DNA of 64,000 bases from Ophiostoma sp. CBS 140.51 (taxonomy: Eukaryota > Ascomycota > Sordariomycetes > Ophiostomatales > Ophiostomataceae), in NCBI GenBank assembly GCA_029298735.1, contig JANSLP010000040.1, positions 108,912 to 172,911 of the forward strand. The letters are read 5' to 3'. Positions 22,277 through 33,083 of the stretch are shown piece after piece. Positions within the stretch are counted from its first letter, which is position 1, and each line of letters starts with the position of its first letter. A model generated the notes under the pieces. That model ran no database searches. It worked only from the letters and a program-made list of their open reading frames with translations, and was not told the DNA's origin. Position numbers and translations under genes: made by a program.

Positions 22277-24714
22277 ATGACCAACTTTACTCCGGCGGAA
22301 ATAGCCTAGCGAAATAAAGATCGGGCGGCTAGGGCAGCCCGACGAGCTGGTGCAGCACCACCGACGGCGGCAGCGGCGGCAGCAGCTCCTGCTCTCGCTC
22401 CTGCTCCCGCTCCTGCTCTAGTTCAACAAGCACTACCAGCTCCGGCGCAGCAAGCCCAAGTTTCACAACCTCAGGCACAGCCCGGAGGAGCACAGCTGGT
22501 AGGAGCGGCACCGGCACAACAAGTACAGCAAGGCCAGGCACCACCGGGTGTCGCGCCGGCAGCCGCAGCGGCATAAGCACCAGCGGCACAAGCACCAGCA
22601 GCACCAGCACAGGTTCCCGCAGCAGCTCGCCGCACAAGTCTTCTCCCCGCTGCTCATTATGTGATTCAGTGGAAAAAGACGAACAAGAGCCAGTTGAAAT
22701 GAACACCACCCCTCCGAACTTTTGAGCTCTTAACTTTGCTCCTCACTCTCATCGACGATCTAGAGTCACGAGACGAATGGAAAAGGGATGTCGGCTCTCA
22801 GAACACAGAAACTAGTGTCGCCAAAAACACTTGGTCTTTTGGGATCAGAGTTCCATGGCGCTTCCAACACTGATCGTCGGAGAACCCCAAAAAAGAAGCA
22901 AAACAAGAATGAAAGGAAGATGGAGAAGCACCAAAAAACCTTCCTGCTCAAGACCAAGTTGTCTTGTCAAAGGCGGAATCTGTCGTGGTGGGATTGATAT
23001 TGCTCTTGGAAACGATGGCAGCACAGCAGGCAACACCTGTACCGGCACCCACAGTAGCACCCGGAGCATCAGGAGCAGTGCAACAGGCACCTCAAGTCCA
23101 GGTACAACAGGGAGCTCCGGCGCCGGAACTAGCCCAGCCACCGGCTCAAGTCAAAGTTCAGCAAGTACTGGTGCCACAGGCCTAAGCTCAACAAGGAGTT
23201 CCGGCTCCGGCTCCGGCTCCGGCACGCATCCAACCACCGGCTGCTCCTGGTCCAGTAAATAGTGCGGGTCTTGTAGCGGCCACGGGAGACGATGTAGCAA
23301 TCAGGTGGCGCTCGATATCAGCATCGGGGGACCATGCAGGGCTACAGCAGGTACCTGCACCAGCAGCATTGCCGGCACAGCCAACGACACATGCTGGCCA
23401 GGGACCTCAAAGCCAAGCACCTCTGCCACTCTATGCACCACTGCTAGTGCCACCAGCGCCGCCACCGCCGCCGTCATCAGCGTCAACAACAGTTGTAATA
23501 CCACGGCCTACACTGGTCTCACGCGGTGTACGGACGCAGCTCAGAAGCCTTGATGGCGATCAAAAAGAGAGGCGGAAAATTGCCGTTATTTTTGAGAAAT
23601 GCTACGAGGTGGGTCACGAAAATTCCTTTCGTTATCACTGGCACCACCCTCACTCTACCGAGATTGCCGCAAGCACTATACCAAAACCCGGACCATGGCC
23701 GGGACTCAGCACCGAACTATCAAGGAGTCGCTGGCTAAAGTGTCAGAGGAACCGAGGGGTCGTACCATCATCGAGCTCCGTTTTCTAGACGCCTCGAATA
23801 TCTGGCGTTGATGAAACGGGACACATTTATGTGCCGGCAGACTTGAAGAACGCAAACTTTCGACCAGCCAGCTCAGGAATGACCAGGCACAACAGTGAGG
23901 CCATGAAGGTGCCCCGACTTCTTGATGCATCTATGCAAGGGCAGATGAACAATGTGACAAGACTTTTGAGACCAACAGGTCTGCGATACTTGCGACAACT
24001 CGGCAAAGGTGGGTTTGGGGTGACAGCACTTTTTTCAAAGTGAGAAGGAAAGCTTCGCGGAGTAAAAGCGCCTTCTACTTTGTTGTCAAGTCTTTGTCAA
24101 GTCCAAGAGGGAAAAACCTTGAGGAGAAAGGCTATCTTAAGGTAAGCAAGTGTTTCGTCGATTTCATTGGTTTTCTATTCTTTCTTCCCACCTCCTCTGC
24201 AACCGAATCATACTGACCAGCGTCAGAAAATTTGTGCGAGCAAGACACGTCGTGCAGCTTCTGTCCACGGCAATGTTGAAAGAGGACATCAGAAAGAGAA
24301 ACCACTGCAAGATCCGACAAGCCGTACTGGCTTGAAAACCGCCAGAGTCGAGATGATAACCACTACACGGATGAGTATCTACATCTCAACCAGGGATTGC
24401 ACACCCTAAAAGTTTCCATCGTCAATTACGGGAACAAAACGGAGGCGAACATATTGGCTTTCCCAAGGCTCGCCGTCACAAACCTGCTTAGCTTAACATC
24501 CCGTCCTTTGACGATGCATAATGTCAATACGAAAGACAGCAACGCCACAAACAAATGGAATCCATTCTATCTACACTCGTCAAGTCACACGCAGTCTTCT
24601 TACCACACTTCGGCGTCGTCGTCTCAGCAGGATTCGTCTTCATCTCAATAAGCTTCGCCTCAGCAGGCTGCATCTCAGCAACCTGCATCTCAACAAGCAC
24701 CACCCCACGAGTAG
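22277..24714 (+). pseudogene. decayed protein-kinase-like gene with Ala/Pro/Gln-rich N-terminus
   Basis: From the ATG at 22277 one frame runs through an Ala/Pro/Gln-rich region (QQALPAPAQQAQVSQPQAQ and similar) interrupted by TAG 22307, TAA 22574, TGA 22700, TAA 23183 and TAG 23786. It continues into a kinase N-lobe at about 23830-24141: glycine loop LGKGGFG, then a beta-3 lysine FVVK after a missing base in a T run near 24031. A probable intron starts at 24142. Then comes a stretch resembling the alpha-C/beta-4 region (RHVVQL, about 24240-24260), not cleanly in phase. A further open frame reaches TAA 24649 and TAG 24714. No catalytic HRD or DFG segment was found, so even if translated it would not be a complete kinase. 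22700-22960 is not clearly coding. Most stops fit Gln codons changed C to T. Confidence 0.6.
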
Positions 24715-25034
24715 GACGTATCAACATCCTCTTGAATCTAGACAGGCACTGTCCCCCCTGATTTTCAATACCCTCTTCGTCGTTGTCTTACCTGGGTTTG
24801 ATATTGCCATTTGCCCTTTTTGCTTCTACTTCTATTTTCTTGTTCTTTTCAGATCATTTTTTACCTTGGATTTATGTTACTTATTTCCCCAATATGTGAA
24901 GTCGTCTATGCGTGTCCTTGAATATATAAAAAGAGAGGAAATAAAGTTTATTTCATCGATAGAATAAGAAAAAAAAAACAAGAAACAAAACTTCTATCAT
25001 GGCCAAGCTCATTGCCAAAAACCGACACCGTTCT

Positions 25035-25945
25035 TTAGTTGTTCTTGCCGTTCTTCTTGCCAGCTGCCGCAGCCGTGGCCTGAGCCTGACCATTGCCGGC
25101 AGCATTGTTGGCAGCACCAGCAGCCGTGGCGGTCGCAGCCGCCTCAGAGGCCTTGAACTGGGCATCAATGGACGCAAAAATGGCACCGGTAGTAGCAGCG
25201 CCAACTATAAAAATTAGTAAGACAATTCAGAACACGTGGGATGAGGAGGTGAGGGAGGCTAGGAACGTACTGTCACCGGCAGCAACAAGGGCAGCAGCCT
25301 CAGCAGCAGTATCGGCAGCCTTGATACCGCCAGAGCCGTCGTTGGCAGCAGCGTTGACACTGGCTTGGGCGTTTGCAGCGTTCTGAACGGCATTGGCATT
25401 GGCATTGGCGTTTCCGTTGGCCTTGGCCGCGTTGTTTGCGTTGGCCTTTGCGGCGTTGTTTGTGGCGGCCTTGGCACCGTTTGCCTTGGCGGCGTTCGCC
25501 TTGGCACCGGCAGCGGCCGTGGCCTTGGCAGCATTGTTGGCAGCAGCGTTGTTGGCAGCACCGGCAGCGGTGGCCGTGGCGGCGGCTTCCGAGGCCTTGA
25601 ACTGGGCGTCAATCGAAGCGAAAATGGCGCCCGTGGTGGCGGCGCCGACTATCAGTATCGTCAGTAGGTGCACATAATTTATTTTAATAGGACATAGAGC
25701 GTACTATCACCGGCAGCGACGAGAGCGGCGGCCTCGGCAGCAGTATCAGCTGCCTTGATGCCACCGGAACCGTCGTTGGCTGCAGCATTCACGCTTGCCT
25801 GCGCGGCGGCAGCGTTCTGAGCCGCGTTGGCATTGCCGTTGTTGTTGTTGTTGTTTCCCTTGTTGTTGTTGTTGCCCTTGGGAGCGGCGGCGACGAGCGA
25901 GGCGCTGGCGCCAAGGAGGACGATGAGGGTGCTGATGTACTTCAT
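25035..25945 (-). CDS. secreted Ala/Asn-rich protein with an intron-containing duplicated domain
   Basis: Three exons on the minus strand (25945-25705, 25648-25271, 25204-25035) give 262 residues; introns of 56 and 66 nt both lie in phase 1. The start is chosen for its signal peptide (MKYISTLIVLLGASASLVAAA). An Asn/Lys/Gly-rich segment follows, then two copies of a domain of about 69 residues. In each copy the first half (ASVNAAANDGSGGIKAADTA...VAAGD) is in one exon and the second half (IGAATTGAIFASIDAQFKAS...) in the next. The copies are joined by a degenerate Lys/Ala/Asn linker. The tail is basic (GKKNGKNN). The two copies are identical in protein but differ at about 38 synonymous positions. 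I do not recognise the family; a small secreted or wall-associated protein is likely. Confidence 0.85.
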
Positions 25946-26071
25946 TTTGGCGGTGGGTGAAAGAGTATAAAAAAGGCGAATAAAATAGAAATAAAAGTTG
26001 TTGAAATAAAAACAGGTCGACCGGCGAGTTATAGAATCGAAGTTAAAAGAAGGAGCACAGCTATGGGGCAT

Positions 26072-26884
26072 GTCGTGTTAGTTGGCGATCATGATCTTGA
26101 TATTCTTGTTGATTGTCCTTGGCTCTTGGCTCACTCACCTCGAAGAAGATAGATACAAAATTGATAAAGAGATAAGGATAGAGAAGAACAACCCACGAGA
26201 TCAAGAAAAGAAGGAAAGAAGAAGAGAAAGAGATATTGGAAGATAGAGGGCACGGAATATGTGTTCTAAATAATCTTGGCGTTGTATTCGAGACTGACTA
26301 TTTGCACGGCAATTTTGCATATGATTTCACTGAGAGTAGTCTGTGTTTTTACCTCGTACCACCTGTGCCACCCACATCATCCGCAGATCGCTAGTTACGG
26401 GATCAACTTGTTACAGGATGGGGTTTGCCTTTGGTGTACATCGAAAATAGCCTCAATATTCAGAGGTACAAAATAAACAGTTCAGTTCGCAATGACTTTC
26501 ATGTAGCTAGAATTCTATTGCTGCTGTGATATTTTGGTGGGGGCTCTCGTGTTTGATCCGCGCAGCAGCAGCCCCAACCGCAAAAGACAACCAGCCAGAG
26601 CCAGGGCCAACTTCAAACAAGAGCCGGGACAGACGCCGCCGCATTGACTTTTTCTGCGGGGGTTTTCTTTTTGTGCTTTTGTCTTTTCTTTTCAGTTTTT
26701 TGTGTCTTTTCAGTTGTCACTGTCACTTTGTCTGAACACTTGAAAATATGCCAATTCAAGATGACTTGGCTGATAAACATTGGCGACACTCAAAAACAAG
26801 ACGACCGCAAACGTACGTCGTTCCAGAGCCTTGCAGATATGCTACAGTAGAAGTTTAATTGACAACTCGCAACGTAAATGTTGG
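26072..26884. other. intergenic, no gene seen
   Basis: Upstream region of the Ala/Asn-rich gene, purine-rich on the plus strand around 26150-26250. No frame with recognisable features. Confidence 0.5.
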
Positions 26885-27043
26885 TCAAGCGTGTAAGAGA
26901 AGCCCATAAAACAAGCTCAAAGCCAAGACTTTCAAGACAGCAAAGACCCAAAAGCCAAGATTGACGACGTTGTGGGCCTTGGCCAGACCGCGATCGATGA
27001 AGCGTGTCAGTCTTGACTTGACGCTGTCGCTGAAAAGAGCCAT
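26885..27043 (-). CDS. possible 52-residue small membrane protein
   Basis: A minus-strand frame from the ATG at 27043 encodes 52 residues. An N-terminal half rich in polar and basic residues (MALFSDSVKSRLTRFIDRG) is followed by a hydrophobic segment (LGFWVFAVLKVLALSLFYGLLL) that could span a membrane once. Codon choice (GTC, CTG, GCC, ATC) resembles the confirmed genes nearby, unlike surrounding random frames, and the stop comes directly after the hydrophobic segment. The frame is open further upstream to 27253, but that part has poor composition. There is no family match I can name. It could be chance or the last exon of something larger. Confidence 0.35.
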   Translation of the reverse strand: MALFSDSVKSRLTRFIDRGLAKAHNVVNLGFWVFAVLKVLALSLFYGLLLHA

Positions 27044-27456
27044 CTTGGCATTTTGAAACGGAAATGCCAAGAGATTTGTTTTATGGCCGTTGTATTCCGT
27101 ATTCTGTTGCTGTGTTCTGTCGTCGGATTTTTGCCACCTTTTGACTCCTCCAGAATACCGCCCCGTACTTTGGGCGGGTCGCAAGTCTTGGCACAAACGT
27201 TGTTTCACACCCCCGTTTCCGAAACTGTGACGAGAGCCGTCGGAGGATTTCAAAAGGTCTTGCGAATATATCTGTAAATATTGCGAAATTAACTTGTATT
27301 GGTGTATGGTTTTCCGAATTAAATGTTCGTATTCTTAAAAATGATGTTGCAAAAATTGTGGAAAAATTAACGATGAAATAGCAGATTGATTTCCAATGCC
27401 CGCTCGCTCAGAACATGCTACTTCATAACCTCCACCAAGTTCCTGCCAGCCACATC

Positions 27457-30400
27457 CTAACGGTACGTACGGTCCACCCGCAGCGGCGCCGAGTCGTGCT
27501 TCTTGTTTCCTAGCGCAATCTTGCCCACAGCCGCATCCTTCTTAACATCCTGCATCATCACGACAGTGCCGCCAAATTTGCGCACACGGTCGGCACCGCT
27601 CATACCGGGGGCCGTGGCGGGCAGGTGCAGATACCGACTGTTGCGGGCGACGGTGCTGGCGTATCCCAGAATATCGGGGGCAACGACGCGAGACTCAATG
27701 ACGACGCTGGCAATGCCGAGGAAAAGCAGACCGACAGAACAAATGTAGAGCAGCACCAGGTAGGGAGCATGGATGACGTAGATGTAGTCGGACGTGTAGC
27801 ACCAAGTGCCCTCGACGGACTTGAACATTTCCTCGGGGATCAAGAGCTCGTCGCCCAATATGGCGGACGCGTTGGTCAAGTGGTCCTCGACAGTGGTGAC
27901 GGGAATACCCAAGTCCATGGCACGGTTGAGGAGCAGGGTGGGGTAGGCAGTACGACAGGTGCCCGGACAGTAGCCGGCGTCCATCCAGGAGTTGAAGGCA
28001 TACGAGAACGTGTCGGCAAAGTGGTAGGGCTCGGTGTTGTTGGCCATGTCGTACCAGTAGGCATAGCTCGAGTTGATCTTGCCTGGCGGGGCGATGTTGT
28101 CGTTGAACTCAAAGAGAGTGTCAAATTTGCGGCCGTTGGATGCCAAAAAGCGTTCAACTAATAGGTTAGCGAGGGTCCAAGTTGCAAGGAAGAAAGGAGA
28201 GGGAACTTACATGGCGAGATTGTGGTCAACCCAGTGTAGACGGTCGGGACAACGGCATCGACAAAATCATCAGTGAACTGGTAGAAGGGGGTGCCGGGTT
28301 GCGTGTCCGCGCTGAGATTCTTGCCAAAAATGTTCTCGTCAAAGAGGCATTGGTATGCGGCGCCGTTGTCATAGTCCTCCTCGACGATGGCGCACTGGAT
28401 GCCATACTCGACGTAGTGCTGCTGCACGGGACACTCAATGTACGAGTATGTAGCCGTGCTATTGCGCATCGGCGGGAAGGCAGTATCGGTGCTGTTGATG
28501 TCCAGGATATCAATGGTCGAGGCATTGGCTTCGGCCGTCAGCCAGTTGAACGAGCCCCAGCGCAGAATGCTGGCGGACGAGTTGGTGTTTTCACCATAGA
28601 CACCGTCGGCGTCGGGCCAGCCAAAGGCCATGTAGTACGTCGGGATGTCGACATTGGTGCACTGTAGGTTGTACTCGCTAATCTTGTCGGCCATCTCGGC
28701 ACTGCTAATTGTCTGCCAGTCGCCGCACTCGAAACCAAAGTACGAGCTTTCCAAGGTGAAATTGAACGACTCTTGGCGCTGCATATTGGCACCGCTGCCT
28801 TCGTAGCCAATCTTGGTCAGCGGGCTGTTTTCGTAGTAGTACGGCTGGCTCTCAGCATAAAACAGCGAGTCCGTCACAAAGTACGGGATGCCAAAAACGG
28901 ACGACAAGTTGCCCGACGGCATAAACGTCTGCGGGTTGCCCCAGCTGTCCTGGTAGTAGTTGGTTTTTTGGCCGCCGAGACCAGCGTCCGGGTCGAAGAT
29001 GGTGCCAAACGTCATGGTGGCCTGCTGCAAGTGCGTGCCGTAGTCGTTGCCGTCCTCATAAAAGTCGTTGGCCGGGTCGTAGACGGGGTTGATGCCGTTA
29101 CGCGAGAGGTACCAAATCGTCGTGTTGGTGCAGTCCTCACGCCACTCATTCGTCGCCACACGCACAAGTGCTTGGCCACCAATGGGAGACAAACACCAGG
29201 CGACAAAGATGGCGAGCGTGTAGATGTCCAGGCGGCGGAGCATGATTGGCTGCTTCATGGCGCTGGCAAACGAGTTGCTGCCGACAAGTTGTTCGAGCTG
29301 TAGCAACTTGATACCGCGCTCGACTCTGTACGTAGCGTAAGTCTTGAAGCACTGGGCGACGACGGCGGCAAACACAATGGGCCATGCCGACACGGCAAAC
29401 TTGAGTGCGTTGAACACGGCGTCCCAGTGCGAGCCGACGGATTTGCCGTTCATGATCGTGGCGCCAATACAGAGAACTGGAAGTTATGGTCAGTTCGGCA
29501 TTACCGTTATTTTCCCCCTCTCTCTATGTCTCATGTCTTTCCAGAACCGGATTACTTACGGACAAACAACATCGGCAGGATGATCGACAGGCTGGCCATC
29601 ATGTAGAAGGAGATGTTCTCCCAGTGGTGCTGCAGCTCCGACGATGGCTTGTCCTCGTCAAGCTTCTCAAGGTCCTTGTCTGCCATCTTGTATGTGACCT
29701 TCTCACTGGCCTTGGGCTTAGCAGCAGCGGCGGCAGCAGGAGCAGGGATATCCTTCGTCTTGACTGGTGGTGGCACCTCAACTGCCGTTGCTGTTACAGC
29801 CGGCTTCTTCTTGTTTGTCTGTGCAGCCACGTTGTCGTAGACAGTCTTGCCAATGGCCTCGGTGCTAATCTCAATATGCGAGCCAGAGCCGGAAGCGCCT
29901 GCATTATCGTCGTGACCGGCATCATGGCCGTTGCCATGGCCATCACCACCGCCAATGATACTATCATTGTCGTCATCGTCGTGATCGTGGTGCCCAAACA
30001 GATCGTGGTCGCCACTGTCGCTGTCAAAGTCGAGATCTGAGTCGTCGTCCGAGATGACCTGATCACCGTCCTGGAAGCCGTGCGAGTCAATCTCAATGGA
30101 CGGCAGCTCGCCAATCAGCTGCATAGCAAACCCGCGAAGCATCGTTCGCCGGTACTTGCGAGTACGACCCATGCGGAACTTATGCTTTTGCTTGCTGACC
30201 ATTTCCTTCCGCTTGGCGTCGCTGATGGGAGCTTCGTCGTCAGCTTCGACTTCTTTCTCGCTGACGGTGGCTGCCTCTCCATCCTTGGCAATCGGTGCCT
30301 TTGGCTTCGGTGCAGCCTTGGCCTTACCGGCCACGTCTTTGGCATGAACTGCACGGCGGACCTTGACAAGAGTACCGTCGCTCTGGAAGAAATTAGATAG

Positions 30401-31041
30401 TGCCAATTTTATCAAGGGGGGTGAAGGTGGCCTACCTGAGGAATCGACACAATCTTGTACTCGACCGACTTGGTTTGCTCTGATGCCGTGTTGTCCGGTT
30501 TGACAGCAGCTTCACCTTTTTTCTCGGCTGCCGCTGCCAGCTCAGCCTCGGTGAGCTTCTTCTTGACCACAATGATCTTGCCGTCCGCATTCTTGACTTT
30601 GATCAGCTTGTAGCCGGGTGGTGCCGTCTTGGCAGTAGGCTTGGCTGCCGGCTTGGCCGCCGTCTTGGCAGGCGTGTCGGGCTTGGCAGGTGTAGATGTT
30701 TTTGTAGCTGCAGCTTTGACAGGTGCCTTTGTCGTCTTGGCTGTTGCAGCAGTCGCCTTAGAGGGAGCCGTAGCCATCTTTGCAGGTGTGGAAGCGGCCT
30801 TAGTTGGAGTCGGAGCAGCCTCGGCGACGGGCTCAACAGGGGTCGCGTCCGTCTTGACCTCAGTGACGGCGTTAGCAGGGGCAACACTTTCCTTGACCTC
30901 GAAGGCTGTGGTTGTGACTGTCGTTGATGCACCGTTCGTGTCGGCTTTGATGGTTGTGATGGTCGTCTCTCCCACACCAGGAACAGTCTCGATGACTGTC
31001 TCGGCCACTGTTGGACCATCTGAAGACTCGTTGGTGGCCAT
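27457..31041 (-). CDS. large multi-pass membrane protein of unknown function
   Basis: Four exons on the minus strand (31041-30436, 30382-29560, 29476-28211, 28157-27457) with introns of 53, 83 and 53 nt, all in phase, give 1131 residues. Residues 1-200 are disordered, Thr/Ala/Lys/Pro-rich, and end in a basic strand motif (YKLIKVKNADGKIIVVKKK). A charged region with an Asp/His-rich acidic tract follows (about 315-345). Hydrophobic segments lie near 465-485 (FYMMASLSIILPMLFV), 505-530 (AVSAWPIVFAAVVAQ), 570-590 and 1040-1065 (YLVLLYICSVGLLFLGIASVV). Between the last two is a large Cys- and Tyr-containing domain of about 450 residues with Asn-x-Ser/Thr sites, probably lumenal or extracellular. 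I recognise the general pattern of uncharacterised fungal membrane proteins but no named domain. Confidence 0.85.
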
Positions 31042-33083
31042 TGCGTTTGTTGACTTGAGCCGAAGATAACTTCTACTTTGAGATTCCGAGGAAATCCTGA
31101 AATAAGCTTCGTGCTTGGGAAGCTTCACAAAATTCTGCTTGGCAGAAAAATAAAGAGCCTGCCGAGAGCTTATGTATGGCCTGCCAGCCCGGCATAGGAG
31201 AATAGACCGTGCGGAGGCCTGCCGGACATCTTGTTTCCCTTTTTGTTTCTCGCACAATTGCCATGGCAAGAAAATAGCAGTGTTCCCCGAATGAGGTAGT
31301 CAACAATATTACCATTGCCTCCATGGCTTCTTGTTTGGGTTGAGAGCGCGCGCGCTTTGTCGTGTCTCGCCCACCAACCACCTCGTTCTCGTCACTTGTG
31401 TCCTTTCTGGACACTCGTATCGTTATCTTGCAAGCACTTGCTGGTGTTTATTCTGTGCTTGTTCTCTTTCCAGTAGCCTTGCTCTTGCACCTCGTTCAGC
31501 CCCCTGCTAGATGCCAATATTTCCATGCCGACAGGTGGAGTCGGCAATACCATCCTAGATCTAGAACGTAGACAACATTCTCGTTAAGCTTTTTGAGTTA
31601 TTGCACATTTCGAAAGAGACACTGGGCAGCAACGCACTAGTACCAGAACCATCTTTGGAGCCTCCGCTTGGAGGTCTTGCTCCGTGCGAGATAATGGACT
31701 ACCCAATGCAGCGTGGCTGGCTGAAACCTGGCAGGCGAGGAGGCAAACGGCAGACAGCCCAAACGGGCGAGTTTGTCGCTTATTGGTGTCCGCCGCCCGT
31801 TATTCGCTCTCCGCATCCTGGCCCAATCGCAACGACTCAAAGAAGGCTGGCATGTTTTCCCTCGCAGACCCCGCTGCCGCAGTTGACCATAACAGACAGC
31901 TGGGGTATGTGTTATACGCCAGATGTGCGGAAGATGCGTGCGAAATGCTACCCACTACGGAGCATACACCGTCCCCAACCGACCCATCCCGAAAAGGTAA
32001 ACTTTTGATGCTTGTGGGGAGCTGCACTGGACACACATCCCAGGTTGTAGGGATGTCTCGCGTTGGAGGAAAGACGAAGTCGACGTTGGTCGAGAACGTG
32101 GTGTCTTGGTCTTGCACAGCACTCTTGCGACGGCTGTCTTTGTTGTTGTGGCATTTTTTATCATCTTGTCTGTGCCTTGCTCTTGTGACCTGATGCTTTG
32201 TATCATCCTCTGTGTTGACTCGGAGCGGTATGCGGACACAGACAAGAATCCCTGCTTCCCAGAATCCCATCCGGCTAGATGCGTTTATTGATCCCAAAGA
32301 GAGTTTGGCCTAGGGCTGAACGACTGGCAACCCCACTTCGTCGCATGCAAGCTGGACCAATCCTTTTCAGCAAACGTGCTGCAAAGAAAACGCCACACGA
32401 GATCGCGACATGGCAATATTGAATCCAGTTTGGCTGTGCTGTAACGAAAGGAGATGTATTTTGTGTCGAGCTGGGCCAGAATGCGAGGAGCAGCAATAGG
32501 TCTGTGATGGTTTATTTGCCTGCGCCTGCATTGCTTTTGGTCAGTTTCTGCGCCTTCTTTCTTGTCACCTTTCTTTCAACGCTGAGGTAGCGTTCCTTTG
32601 CGAGTTTTTTGAGTAATTGTGCCATTATCGTACCTGGCGTGCTCGACTCTTGGCGCCTTCAAAAGCTTCTTTCTTTCGGCGTTGCACTTGGTGCCTTGGC
32701 AGACATTGATCGTGAGCTTGGCTGCGACACTGGGAAAGGTAACAGTTGAAGAGATTGTGGGAGATATTGTGGGAAAAGAAAACGAAACCTGGGAGTGGGA
32801 AAGTGAGTGGGAAATCGTTGAAAAAGGGTGCATGCAAGATATGTCTATTTTCGCTGAAACCCTCTAAATTAGAAGCTGCGCCGTGCATCTTCAGGCAGGT
32901 GCGACCCTAAAAAGCATCTTCTTCCGCCCCCAAAACTGCCCCATAAAATACAGTTATCAGGAAGGTGCGATGAACAGAACGTGAGGAGGGAAGTCGCAAC
33001 CCTGATGCAACAACAAAACAACTGCCAGCAGTTGTCATTGCCATTTTTCATCTACCGTCAATTTATTTGACACGTTCTCTCCA
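31042..33083. other. intergenic, no gene seen
   Basis: About 2 kb between the membrane-protein promoter and the 3' end of the Zn2Cys6 gene. Frames of 130-170 codons exist around 31600-32300 on both strands, but they overlap each other and carry no motif. Confidence 0.5.

Noticed and set aside
22277..24714. Variant genetic code in which TAA/TAG mean Gln
   Set aside because: Confident genes in the same window end at TAA and TAG in the right places, so C-to-T decay is the simpler explanation.
24999..25217. 72-codon plus-strand frame with a hydrophobic start, near a TATA-like sequence at about 24922
   Set aside because: It is antisense to exon 3 of the Ala/Asn-rich gene, whose splice joins and domain duplication are convincing.
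25227..25673. 148-codon frame beginning MHLLTILIVG on the minus strand
   Set aside because: Its first codons lie in the first intron of the Ala/Asn-rich gene; the spliced three-exon model explains the frame better.
31684..32193. 169-codon plus-strand frame
   Set aside because: Competing frames of similar length on the other strand, no motif and no start or promoter support.
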